NCBI RefSeq assembly: GCF_024710845.1
Contig: NZ_JANJTZ010000003.1
Location: 1 to 64,000 of the forward strand
DNA: 64,000 nucleotides
Source: Mesorhizobium sp.
Lineage (GTDB): Bacteria; Pseudomonadota; Alphaproteobacteria; Rhizobiales; Rhizobiaceae
Reading direction: 5' to 3'
Below the pieces are notes generated by a model. It saw only the letters and a program-made list of their open reading frames with translations, did no database searches and was not told the DNA's origin. Shown one piece after another: positions 47,291 through 55,178 of this stretch. Each line of letters starts with the position of its first letter. Position 1 is the first letter of the stretch. The position numbers were made by a program, and so were the translations under genes.

Positions 47291-48447
47291 CTGCCCGCGA
47301 CCCGTGCGGCGCGTCCCTCTGCAAGGCCAGTCGTCGGGGCTCCCACGATCTGCGCACCTTCCGGAAGGCCGTCGACTACCTCGACACGACCGTCGAGGGT
47401 CCTCAGTCCGAACCGCAGCGTGGCCTCGGCCAGCTTGCCGTCCCGCAGCGTCCACACCCTGCCGCGGTCATGCGTCAGGTCGGTGATCGCCGAGAGGGGG
47501 ACAAGGAGCGCATCTGCAAGCGTTGCGACCGTAATCACAACCTCCGCCTGTTCGCCGAGATGGAACGTTCCAGGACATTCCTCGCACTTCACGTAGACCC
47601 GGCGCTCTTCGTTGACCCGGTCGCTTTCGATATCGATCCGGGCCACGCGAGCGGTGTGAACGAGACTCGGCTGCGAACGCAAAGTCACCCGCGCCGGCTG
47701 GCCGGTCTCGATCCGGCCGGACTTTGATTCGTCGACATAGGCCAGCACCCAGATGCTCGCCGGATCGGCGATGGTGAAGAGCGTCTCGCCGGGGTTGAGG
47801 ATCGAGCCCAGTTCGCCCTGGCGCGCCACGATCAGCCCATCGAACGGCGCGGCGAGCGTGTATTTCGCCAATCGCGCCTCTTCGACGGCGAGCAGTGCTT
47901 CCGCCTGCCGGACGTTCTCGTCCGCGACGTCCACCGCGCTTTCGGCAAGCGCGACGTCGGCGAGCGCGATCTCGAAGGCCGCGCGGGCCTCCTCGGTCGC
48001 TTCGCTGGAGGCGGTGCCCCGGCGGGCCAGTTCGTCGCGCCTTTCGCTGATCGCCTGCTTCTGCCGCATCGCGACCTGGCTGCGGCCGACCGTCGCCCGG
48101 GCCTGCGCGGCAGCGGCGCGCGCCTGGGCCGCCGCGGCCTTCATGGACGTCACCCGTGCGCGCTGTTCGCTGCTCTGGAGCTCGGCGAGGACCTGGCCTT
48201 TGGCGACCTTGTCGCCGAAGTCGGCCCCAAGCGCCACCAGCGTGCCGGAGACTTCGAAACCCAGTTGCGAGATCGTGCGGGCCTCGACCGTGCCGAGCCC
48301 GAAGACTTCGATAGGCACCTCTTTTTCCGGTCCGACCACGGTGACATCGATCGGCTTCAACCGCATGAATGCAAAGCCGGCGATCATTGCGGCCGCCAGA
48401 ACAAGCAGGGTCAGCGGCAGGACGTATCTTCTCAGCGTCATGGCCAT
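47287..48447 (-). CDS. HlyD/RND-type periplasmic adaptor, DevB-like
   Basis: A 386-residue membrane-fusion protein. An N-terminal anchor (YVLPLTLLVLAAAMIAGFAF) is followed by a lipoyl half-domain, an Ala/Arg/Glu-rich coiled-coil hairpin (about 100-190), the second lipoyl half with LAAPFDGLIVARQGELGSILNPGE, and a beta-barrel. An odd CEEC pair (VKCEECPGTFHLGEQ) lies in the barrel. A GTG-started frame begins at 48474; ATG 48447 (MAMTLRRYVLPL) is preferred but no strong ribosome site is visible. First gene of the exporter operon. Confidence 0.88.
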   Translation of the reverse strand: MAMTLRRYVLPLTLLVLAAAMIAGFAFMRLKPIDVTVVGPEKEVPIEVFGLGTVEARTISQLGFEVSGTLVALGADFGDKVAKGQVLAELQSSEQRARVTSMKAAAAQARAAAAQARATVGRSQVAMRQKQAISERRDELARRGTASSEATEEARAAFEIALADVALAESAVDVADENVRQAEALLAVEEARLAKYTLAAPFDGLIVARQGELGSILNPGETLFTIADPASIWVLAYVDESKSGRIETGQPARVTLRSQPSLVHTARVARIDIESDRVNEERRVYVKCEECPGTFHLGEQAEVVITVATLADALLVPLSAITDLTHDRGRVWTLRDGKLAEATLRFGLRTLDGRVEVVDGLPEGAQIVGAPTTGLAEGRAARVAGR

Positions 48448-48704
48448 AGACGTTTCACCAGCCCGTTCCTCCACGCCGCCCCACTGTCAGCATCGGGCGG
48501 GCACCCGCCCGGCAAGCGGGTCGAGCCGCGGCCGAGTAGGTCCGTAAGACATATCGACTAGCAGAGAACAGGTCTGCCGGTCCATGTGACATACCGGTTG
48601 CCGCCGCAAAGCCGTATCTGCTCGCGGGTGTCGCAATTCGATTGATGTTTCGCCTGCGGCGACGGTAAGGGTGGGGCGAAGCAGCCGCAGCCAGGGAGGC
48701 GCCT

Positions 48705-50120
48705 TTGGAAGAGCCCAACGAACGCGCTCCCGCTCCCCACGACTTTCAGGGCGGCGCCGACATTTACGGCGAGGGCGGTGCGATCCGTGCGTCGTATCTG
48801 GCCCATATCGGTGCGGCGATCGCCGACCGCGACGTATTGATTCTCAAGCAGGATCTCGCCGACCTGCACCAGTCCGAACTCGGCGACCTGCTGGAAGCGC
48901 TGCTGCCGGACCAGCGCCGCGCGCTGGTCAATCTGCTCGGCGAGGATTTCGACTTCGCCGCGCTGACGGAAGTCGACGATTCGATCCGCCAGGAGATCGT
49001 CGACCAGCTTCCCAACGAGCAGATCGCGCAGGCCGTCCAGGAACTCGATTCCGACGACGCGGTCTACATCCTGGAAGATCTCGACGAGGACGACCAGGAG
49101 GAGATCCTCTCCCAGCTTCCGTTCACCGAGCGGATCAGGCTGCGCCGGGCTCTCGATTATCCCGAAGAGACCGCGGGCCGGCGCATGCAGACGGAGTTCG
49201 TCGCAGTGCCTCCGATCTGGACCGTCGGCCAGACGATAGACTACCTGCGCGAGGACAAGAACCTGCCCGACAGGTTTGCCCAGGTCTTCGTCATCGATCC
49301 CACGTTCCGCCTGCTCGGTGCGCTCGACCTCGACATGATCCTGCGCACCAAGCGCACGGAGAAGATCGAGGACATCATGCACGAGACGCGCCATGCGATC
49401 CCGGCGACGATGGACCAGGAAGAGGCGGCGCAGGAGTTCGAGCAGTACGACTTGCTCTCGGCCGCCGTCGTCGACGAGAACGAGCGGCTCGTCGGCGTGC
49501 TGACCATCGACGACGTCGTCGACGTGATCCAGCAGGAAGCCGAGGAGGACATCATGCGCCTCGGCGGCGTCGGTGACGAGGAACTGTCGGACACGGTGTT
49601 CGCAACCTCGAGGTCGCGCGTCCCCTGGCTGCTCGTGAACCTTCTGACGGCGGTCATTTCGGCATCGGTGATCAGTCTCTTCGGTGCGACCATCGAAGAG
49701 ATGGTGGCCCTCGCGGCATTGATGCCGATCGTCGCATCGCTGGGCGGCAACGCGGGCACGCAGACGATGACGGTGACTGTGCGCGCGCTGGCGACGAAGG
49801 ATCTCGATATCTACAACGCCGCCCGCGTCATTCGCCGCGAGGTGATGGTCGGCCTGCTCAACGGCGTGGTCATCGCCTTCATCATCGGCGTCGTGGCGGG
49901 CCTGTGGTTCCAGAATCCGGATCTCGGCGGCGTGATCGCCGCCGCGATGATCATCAACATGCTGGCCGCAGCGCTCGGCGGCATCCTGATCCCCCTCCTG
50001 CTCGACCGGCTGGGCGCGGACCCGGCGATATCTTCGTCGATCTTCACGACGATGATCACCGATGTGATCGGCTTTCTTGCGTTCCTCGGACTTGCAACGT
50101 GGTGGCTCCATATTGGCTGA
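48705..50120 (+). CDS. mgtE: magnesium transporter MgtE
   Basis: Mg2+-gated channel. The 471-residue protein starts with TTG (48705), supported by GGGAGG five bases upstream. It has the N-terminal superhelical MgtE-N domain (LLPDQRRALVNLLGED, QLPNEQIAQAVQELD), a pair of CBS domains (about 150-275) and five membrane helices with the signature GGNAGTQTMTVTVRAL. Regulation by cytoplasmic Mg2+ through the N and CBS domains is a family property. Confidence 0.95.
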   Translation: MEEPNERAPAPHDFQGGADIYGEGGAIRASYLAHIGAAIADRDVLILKQDLADLHQSELGDLLEALLPDQRRALVNLLGEDFDFAALTEVDDSIRQEIVDQLPNEQIAQAVQELDSDDAVYILEDLDEDDQEEILSQLPFTERIRLRRALDYPEETAGRRMQTEFVAVPPIWTVGQTIDYLREDKNLPDRFAQVFVIDPTFRLLGALDLDMILRTKRTEKIEDIMHETRHAIPATMDQEEAAQEFEQYDLLSAAVVDENERLVGVLTIDDVVDVIQQEAEEDIMRLGGVGDEELSDTVFATSRSRVPWLLVNLLTAVISASVISLFGATIEEMVALAALMPIVASLGGNAGTQTMTVTVRALATKDLDIYNAARVIRREVMVGLLNGVVIAFIIGVVAGLWFQNPDLGGVIAAAMIINMLAAALGGILIPLLLDRLGADPAISSSIFTTMITDVIGFLAFLGLATWWLHIG

Positions 50121-50170
50121 AGCCGGGAGATGCTGCTGGGCCTGCCGTTCTGCTTGGCCGTCGGCTGCGA

Positions 50171-50190
50171 TTGACTTTTACGTAAATGCC
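50171..50190 (+). promoter_or_regulatory. promoter/operator of the MerR-family gene
   Basis: TTGACT (50171-50176) is followed directly by the perfect palindrome TTTACGTAAA (50177-50186). MerR-type activators bind such palindromes in the -35/-10 spacer, and the sequence resembles the LiuR binding motif of proteobacteria. It lies 46 bp upstream of the regulator gene, suggesting autoregulation. Confidence 0.6.
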
Positions 50191-50235
50191 GTGCCAAGCT
50201 TTTTGCGGAATGGAATCCGGAGTTTGGCCAAATAG

Positions 50236-50625
50236 ATGGCGCGGGAATACTACACGATCACCGAGCTGACGCGTGAGTTTGACATTTCGACGCGCACCTT
50301 GCGGTTCTACGAGGACGAAGGTCTGATCCAGCCGTTGCGGCGGGGGCGCACGCGTCTGTTCCGCCCGTCCGACCGGCATCTGGTGAAGCAGATCATGCGC
50401 GGCAAGCGCCTCGGCTTCTCGATCAACGAGATCCGCGAGATCATCAAGATGTACGATGAACCGCCCGGCGAGGCGGGACAGCTCAGGCTCCTGATCAAGC
50501 GCATCGAGGAGAAGCGCAGCGACCTTCGACAGAAGCGGCGCGATCTCGAGGAGACGCTTGCGGAACTCGACCAGGCCGAAGAATCCTGCGTCGAGCGCCT
50601 CGCGGAGCTAGGCGTCAACACGTAG
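50236..50625 (+). CDS. MerR-family transcriptional regulator, LiuR-like
   Basis: A 129-residue protein: N-terminal MerR winged helix-turn-helix (YYTITELTREFDISTRTLRFYEDEGLI, divided over residues 5-31), the wing with RGRTRLFRPSDRHLVKQI, then a long dimerisation coiled coil and a short C-terminus with one Cys. It most resembles LiuR-type regulators of branched-chain amino acid breakdown. No liu or ivd genes lie nearby, so its targets are elsewhere. Confidence 0.85.
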   Translation: MAREYYTITELTREFDISTRTLRFYEDEGLIQPLRRGRTRLFRPSDRHLVKQIMRGKRLGFSINEIREIIKMYDEPPGEAGQLRLLIKRIEEKRSDLRQKRRDLEETLAELDQAEESCVERLAELGVNT

Positions 50626-50655
50626 CCGAGCGCGAACGGAGTCCGAACCGGGCGT

Positions 50656-51396
50656 TCAGTTCCCGGTCTTCAGCATCGAGTTGACCTTCCCGACCACCGC
50701 GGCGTCGAGTCTCTTCCAGTCGGCGAGCAACTCGCGCGGGAAGCGGTAGATGAGGCTGAGATCATCGCCGATCTGGACGTCGCGCTCGCATGGTGCCAGC
50801 GATCCGGAGGCGGCGGCCTCGTCGAGGCAGCGCGCGACATAGGGGTCTTCGCCGGGACGTTCGGCGACGACCAGGATCTCGTTCATGTAGCCCGACTTTT
50901 CGATGAAGCTACGGACTGCCAGGCCGCCGGGAAGGATCGTTCCGGTCGGCTGCGTCAATTGCGAATAGATCGGTTCGAAGCGACCGCTCATGCCGCGCGA
51001 CATCATCCGCTGCGAGAGCGAGACGAAGACGATGTTGGGCTCTCCGCCGGCATGGTTGAAATCGCGGCGCGCAGCGTCCGAATAGCCGTCGAGCTGCGGC
51101 CATCGCATGTAGAGGTCGAGCCGAGCCGATACGCCGCTTCGCCGGGCCGCCTCGAATCGGATCATGTTCTTCGGCGCGGCAACGACATTGTTGCCGATCA
51201 CCACCTCGGCGATCTTAGTGTCGTCCGTGTGGCCGGCCATGGCGATGGTGCGGCCGGCATACCGGCCGGCGACGCTGATCGCCGCGGACAGAATCGCCAG
51301 AGCAGCAAAGGCATAGAAGACACGCCAGACGAAGCGCTGGTCGAGCAGGGGCCGCGATACCGGGTCTGCCGCCGCCATCTCCATCACCTGAACCAT
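50656..51396 (-). CDS. single-pass membrane protein of unknown function
   Basis: A 246-residue protein with one membrane helix (VWRVFYAFAALAILSAAISVAG, about residues 24-45) and a periplasmic domain. Notable are FEAARRSGVSARLDLYMRWPQLDGY and a Cys pair (ARCLDEAA, APCERDV) that may form a disulfide. The frame is open to 51480; the start at 51396 follows GGGAG but is uncertain. I do not recognise the family. It diverges from the small membrane gene at 51499. Confidence 0.7.
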   Translation of the reverse strand: MVQVMEMAAADPVSRPLLDQRFVWRVFYAFAALAILSAAISVAGRYAGRTIAMAGHTDDTKIAEVVIGNNVVAAPKNMIRFEAARRSGVSARLDLYMRWPQLDGYSDAARRDFNHAGGEPNIVFVSLSQRMMSRGMSGRFEPIYSQLTQPTGTILPGGLAVRSFIEKSGYMNEILVVAERPGEDPYVARCLDEAAASGSLAPCERDVQIGDDLSLIYRFPRELLADWKRLDAAVVGKVNSMLKTGN

Positions 51397-51498
51397 CTCC
51401 CGCACCGCGATGTGCCTTGCCGGCACAGGTCGAACGGCACGGCGATTGCACCGCGCCTGACGGCCAAGCTGAACCAACATGGTAAACGGGAGGTGAAG

Positions 51499-51819
51499 AT
51501 GGACATGCTCTGGGCGCTTGCATTCGCCCTTGCCGTCGGGCTGACGATCGCCGGCTTTGCCGGATCGGTCATGGAAATCGCGGCCGGCGCGCGACTGCGC
51601 CTGGCGCCGCCTTTCATCGACCGCCGGCGGATCGTGCTTTCGCTTGCCGCGAGCTTTGCGGCGGGACCCTTCATGCTGGTCAACGACGCGCTCGCCGCGC
51701 GGCGGGCCTGCCGCATCGGTGTTCCGGCGCTCGCCGTCTGCGTCGTGATCGCGCTCGGATGGACGCTTGCCACCGGCATCGTCGCGACTGAGCTTGCGAT
51801 CCTTGTGTCAGGCGGCTAG
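51499..51819 (+). CDS. small polytopic membrane protein
   Basis: A 106-residue protein with three membrane helices (about 3-25, 48-65 and 78-100) and an Arg-rich loop (ARLRLAPPFIDRRRIV). GGGAGGTGAAG runs directly up to ATG 51499, a very strong ribosome site. A similar small membrane protein is common in Rhizobiales, but no function is known. It lies 30 bp ahead of the carbonic-anhydrase gene and may share its transcript. Confidence 0.75.
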   Translation: MDMLWALAFALAVGLTIAGFAGSVMEIAAGARLRLAPPFIDRRRIVLSLAASFAAGPFMLVNDALAARRACRIGVPALAVCVVIALGWTLATGIVATELAILVSGG

Positions 51820-51849
51820 GGCCGTTTGCGAGAGCGAACGGAGAACCCC

Positions 51850-52380
51850 ATGCCAATCTATGCGATCGACGGCAAGAGCCCGGAATTCGAGGACCGCGAC
51901 AGCAATTTCATCGCCCCCGACGCGACCCTGATCGGCAGTATCGCCATCGGTCGGGACGTTTCGATCTGGTTCGGGACGGCCATCCGCGGCGACAACGAGA
52001 AAATCACCATCGGCGCGCGCTCCAATGTGCAGGAACATACGATCATGCACACCGATCCGGGCTATGCGCTGACGATCGGGGAGGGCTGCACGATCGGCCA
52101 CCGCGCCATGCTGCACGGCTGCACGATCGGCGACAATTCGCTGGTGGGCATGGGCGCAATCATCCTCAACGGCGCGAAGATCGGCAAGAACTGTCTGGTG
52201 GGCGCGGGTGCGCTGGTGACGGAAGGCAAGGAGTTCCCCGACAATTCGCTGATCGTCGGGTCGCCCGCCAAGGCCGTGCGCACCCTCGACGACGCGGCCG
52301 CGGACCGGCTGAAGGTGTCGGCGCAGCACTATGTCGACAACGGCAGGCGCTTCGTCAAAGGCCTGAAGAGGGCCGACTAG
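51850..52380 (+). CDS. gamma-class carbonic anhydrase family protein
   Basis: A 176-residue left-handed beta-helix (hexapeptide repeat) protein. The zinc histidines expected for gamma carbonic anhydrases are visible in EHTIMHTDPG and GHRAMLHGC, together with RGDNEKITIG and the Gln/Asn of NVQEHT. Close relatives (YrdA/PaaY type) often have weak or unproven CO2 hydration activity. The start MPIYAIDGKSPEF at 51850 is preferred over a TTG at 51826. Confidence 0.9.
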   Translation: MPIYAIDGKSPEFEDRDSNFIAPDATLIGSIAIGRDVSIWFGTAIRGDNEKITIGARSNVQEHTIMHTDPGYALTIGEGCTIGHRAMLHGCTIGDNSLVGMGAIILNGAKIGKNCLVGAGALVTEGKEFPDNSLIVGSPAKAVRTLDDAAADRLKVSAQHYVDNGRRFVKGLKRAD

Positions 52381-52519
52381 GCGACCCAATCCATACTCAG
52401 GCGCGCTACGCCTTTTGCTGCCGCCAAAAATGGCGGAGCCGGCCCGGGGACATGGGCCGGCTCCTAAACCCGGTCGTTGGGGACGGGGAGGGTGGGGGAC
52501 TCGACCGGGTTGTCTCCTC

Positions 52520-53125
52520 CTACTTGACGCTGCCGACGGCGACGGCGCGACTGTCGTTGACAGCCACCCAGACACCGGCGTTCCGTTCGGACTGGCGCTT
52601 CAGGTACGTATATTCGGTATCGGTCCAGGCGAGGATCTTCGGCTCGAGATTGTCGAGGACGAAGTCGCCCAGGCTGGTGCGGACGGTGAGCACGGCGTGC
52701 CCGTCGCCGTTTTGCTGACGCACGACCGTGATGAGAAGATTGCCCACCGGAATGCCGATCGCGACCAACTGGCGCCGCTTTTCGAGCACGTAGTCCTCGC
52801 AGTCGCCTTCACCGTCGGGGTAGGACCAGTATTCCTCCTGGCCCCACATCTCCATGTCGGTGCGCGGCGCGACCATCGTGTTGACGGCGTTGTTGATGTC
52901 GATCATCTGGCCCCAGAGCTTGCGGGTCAGCTCGACCGGCGTCGCCTTGGACGCCTTCTGGGCGCATTCCCGTGGGACGCGCAGGCAGAGCTCATAATGC
53001 CCGATCGGCTGAGTGGTCCGCTCGCCGCCCGGCATGAAGTTCGACGCCGCCACCGCCGGGTTCCCCAACCCGATCGCGCTTGCCGACACCGCGGCCAGCA
53101 ACAGGAAAGTCTTCATCGTCCCCAT
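52520..53125 (-). CDS. bacterial transglutaminase-like cysteine proteinase (BTLCP)
   Basis: A 201-residue secreted protein with a signal peptide (MKTFLLLAAVSASAIGLGNPAVAA). The catalytic triad of the family is visible: Cys in GEGDCEDYVLEKR, His in GDGHAVLTVRT and Asp in FVLDNLEPK. Related LapG proteins cut surface adhesins in biofilm control, but no LapD or LapA gene lies here. Its upstream region (53126-53420) is unusually A/T-rich. Confidence 0.88.
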   Translation of the reverse strand: MGTMKTFLLLAAVSASAIGLGNPAVAASNFMPGGERTTQPIGHYELCLRVPRECAQKASKATPVELTRKLWGQMIDINNAVNTMVAPRTDMEMWGQEEYWSYPDGEGDCEDYVLEKRRQLVAIGIPVGNLLITVVRQQNGDGHAVLTVRTSLGDFVLDNLEPKILAWTDTEYTYLKRQSERNAGVWVAVNDSRAVAVGSVK

Positions 53126-53236
53126 GTCCCCGTCTCCCCGTTCCAGGAGACATTGACACGGCCGGATTTATTCGACGCAAAAGAGCGAAGTATAGATTAA
53201 GTCTAAATAGGATAGAACAAATATAAAATAAGAAGA

Positions 53237-53253
53237 GAATTTTACTAAAATTC
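53237..53253. promoter_or_regulatory. A/T-rich palindrome upstream of the BTLCP gene
   Basis: GAATTTTA-C-TAAAATTC, a perfect 8-bp inverted repeat in an A/T-rich stretch (about 53165-53260) that contrasts with the G/C-rich surroundings. The 295-bp gap 53126-53420 has no ORF. It contains the BTLCP promoter region and the PilZ-gene terminator. Confidence 0.45.
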
Positions 53254-53367
53254 AAATGGTCGGCGCAAGGAATGGATCACCATCAGCTGCGGGCAGCCAT
53301 TGGGCAGGGATTGCGATGGAGAATTGCCGGCGCGCCCTGGCTAGGCGCGGGTGGCGTTCGTGAAAAC

Positions 53368-53391
53368 AAAAAAGGCCGGGCGAACCCGGCC
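53368..53391 (-). terminator. rho-independent terminator of the PilZ gene
   Basis: On the minus strand GGCCGGG and CCCGGCC form a 7-bp stem with a TTCG tetraloop, followed by six T residues (53373-53368). It lies 30 bp past the PilZ gene stop. Confidence 0.9.
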
Positions 53392-53420
53392 TGTCGATCT
53401 ATGCGGGATGAGGTGTTCGG

Positions 53421-54041
53421 CTAGAGCGAACGGCCGGCGCTGAATTCGGCCTCGAGCGATTCCGGCCTCTGCACGACGGCGAACTCGATTGCGACGCCGT
53501 CCTCGAAATGGCGGACCACCTGTCCGCGCATGGTGCCGAGAGTGACCTGCGTGCCAAGTGCCGGCCTGACGTCGATCTCGATCGCCGCGCCGGAGAGCGA
53601 AAGGTCGATGATGCGGCACTGATACTGGCGGCCGTCTGCAAGCTGCAGGACGCTGATCGGGTTGCGCGGCGCGATGCGCTCGTGACGGCGATCCTCGGGC
53701 AGGTCGAGCTCATGCTTGTTCGCGAGCCATGTGAGCTGGGCGGCGAGCTTGTCCTTCTTGCGGTCGGACGCGACGATGGTCATCGCGAACCCGTCTGCCT
53801 GGGTGCGGGTCACCACACCTTCGATGCGGCCGATGTGATCGATATAGGCGATGACCTTTTCGCCCGGCTGCCCGACCCGATCGGCACGGAGCAGCACGTT
53901 GCCGGGCGACATGTCGAGAACCTGGCAGGGATGTTCGGAGCGGTCTTCCAGCATGAAGCGGCCATAAATCTTGACGCGCACGCGCTGGAAATTGCGCCGC
54001 TCGGCCTTCGATGGGGAGAAGTCCATGGCGGCTGACGTCAT
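53421..54041 (-). CDS. tandem PilZ-domain protein
   Basis: A 206-residue protein with two PilZ domains. The first starts ERRNFQRVRVKIYGRF and has CQVLDMSPGNVLL. The second has RRHERIAPRNPISVLQ and CRIIDLSLSGAAIEID, where the RxxxR and D/NxSxxG c-di-GMP-binding motifs are clear. In the first domain the second motif is DMSPGN, still close to consensus. It is probably a cyclic-di-GMP effector. ATG 54041 is chosen over a GTG at 54050; the start is uncertain. It stands alone with its own terminator. Confidence 0.88.
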   Translation of the reverse strand: MTSAAMDFSPSKAERRNFQRVRVKIYGRFMLEDRSEHPCQVLDMSPGNVLLRADRVGQPGEKVIAYIDHIGRIEGVVTRTQADGFAMTIVASDRKKDKLAAQLTWLANKHELDLPEDRRHERIAPRNPISVLQLADGRQYQCRIIDLSLSGAAIEIDVRPALGTQVTLGTMRGQVVRHFEDGVAIEFAVVQRPESLEAEFSAGRSL

Positions 54042-54169
54042 TGCTGTCACTGGCCTCGACCACGCTGGGAAACGGTGCGCCTTCGCACACTTTCTGCCAA
54101 GACAATAGGTCGAAATAGGTTAATGACGCGTAAGTCCGAGCCTTCTAGTCAGCATCAAATGAGGCCGAT

Positions 54170-54811
54170 TCAGTGGTTTTCGCGGCCGCCGTCGAGAACC
54201 AGCAGATGGCGGATCCTGCGGCCTCCGGAACCGGGGCGGATGGCTGTGTCGGCGGCGTCCAGGGACGGGGAGAGCGACGGAACCGGGACCGCCGGCCGGT
54301 TGGCCAGGAAAAGCGGCTCGCGCTCCGGATCGACCACGCGCAACGACGTGATCCGGCACTCGACCACGGGATCCGCGCCGAGCCAGTACGGCCGGTCGGC
54401 GGGTGTGATCGCGCCGAGCGAGCGCGGATGATCGACCCCGCCGTCAAGCGGCAGCAGCAACAGTTCGAAGGCGTTGACGCGGCCGTTGCGGCTGACGCCG
54501 TCGAAATTGATCACCACCACGGACTTCGCCAGAAACGCGCCATGTGCGAGACGAGCGACGACCCGCTCGTCCTTCTGCAGCCAGAGCGACGAGAACGTGA
54601 AGCCTTTCAGTTCGCGGCCGAAAGTTGCGCACAGCCGGGTGCCCGCAAGCCGGAAGACGGCTTCGCCGCGTGCGTCCTTTTCGAGGATGAATGTGTCGGC
54701 AAGCAGCGACTTGATGTCGGCCGGCTCGATCTCGGTACGCTTCGGTGCAGGGCGGCCGCTGCGGAGTCTGTCCCAATACTGGAACAACTCGATCGATCCC
54801 TTGAGTTTCAT
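54170..54811 (-). CDS. PAS_5 family protein
   Basis: A 213-residue protein starting MKLKGSIELFQYWDRLRSGR, with a PAS fold over about residues 20-150 (ADIKSLLADTFILEKD, FRLAGTRLCATFGREL). It fits the alphaproteobacterial PAS_5 (former DUF1457) family, where one Caulobacter member, MopJ-like proteins, act in cell-cycle/stress signalling. The C-terminal part is Pro/Ser-rich with no recognisable output domain. It lies close to the PilZ gene but is separately transcribed. Confidence 0.8.
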   Translation of the reverse strand: MKLKGSIELFQYWDRLRSGRPAPKRTEIEPADIKSLLADTFILEKDARGEAVFRLAGTRLCATFGRELKGFTFSSLWLQKDERVVARLAHGAFLAKSVVVINFDGVSRNGRVNAFELLLLPLDGGVDHPRSLGAITPADRPYWLGADPVVECRITSLRVVDPEREPLFLANRPAVPVPSLSPSLDAADTAIRPGSGGRRIRHLLVLDGGRENH

Positions 54812-54964
54812 CTGCCTGCTCCGCTCGGACTGTTCCTGTATGTGCCATCGGGGAACAGCGCCGCGCCCACCGGTGGTCTTCATGCAGGACGTTGCAGGTT
54901 GCGTGCCAGCGAAGGGGAATGATTGTTAACAGGGCCGGGCCGTTAAGGTTAATTTTCGGTTATC

Positions 54965-55115
54965 ATTGCCATCTGCGGAGAAAGCTGCGAAAAAGGAAGC
55001 ACTTCACGAAGACATTGTCTTCACAGCGCTTTTCGCGGCAATGGCCGCAATCGTTTGGGTGGGCTGGGGGCTCGACCAGGCCGTCCGAGGGCAACCTCGG
55101 ACGGCTTTTTTCTTA
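54965..55115 (+). ncRNA. candidate structured small RNA ending in a strong terminator
   Basis: The region between the PAS_5 gene and rhomboid gene has no credible short gene but contains an outer stem GCGAAAA (54987-54993)/TTTTCGC (55030-55036), an inner stem GAAGAC (55008-55013)/GTCTTC (55017-55022) and a strong terminator at its end. No upstream plus-strand gene needs that terminator: the nearest to the left are on the minus strand. The 5' end and promoter are not resolved. Confidence 0.45.
55080..55114 (+). terminator. strong rho-independent terminator without an upstream gene
   Basis: A perfect 11-bp stem, GCCGTCCGAGG (55080-55090) and CCTCGGACGGC (55095-55105), closed by a GCAA tetraloop and followed by TTTTTTCTT. 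Confidence 0.92.
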
Positions 55116-55178
55116 ACCATCCGCGGCAATCTTCGAATGCATTGCTATATGAGTCGCCGCAGCGAGACGACTCACCTG

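Noticed and set aside
54920-54960. CtrA-type TTAA-N7-TTAA box near the PAS_5 promoter
   Set aside because: TTAA tetramers are present but with spacings of 2 and 13, not 7.
54966-55178. A 71-residue N-terminal extension of the rhomboid protein
   Set aside because: It would cross a strong terminator and starts with TTG without a ribosome site. A CTATAT -10 element and an ATG lie downstream of the terminator.
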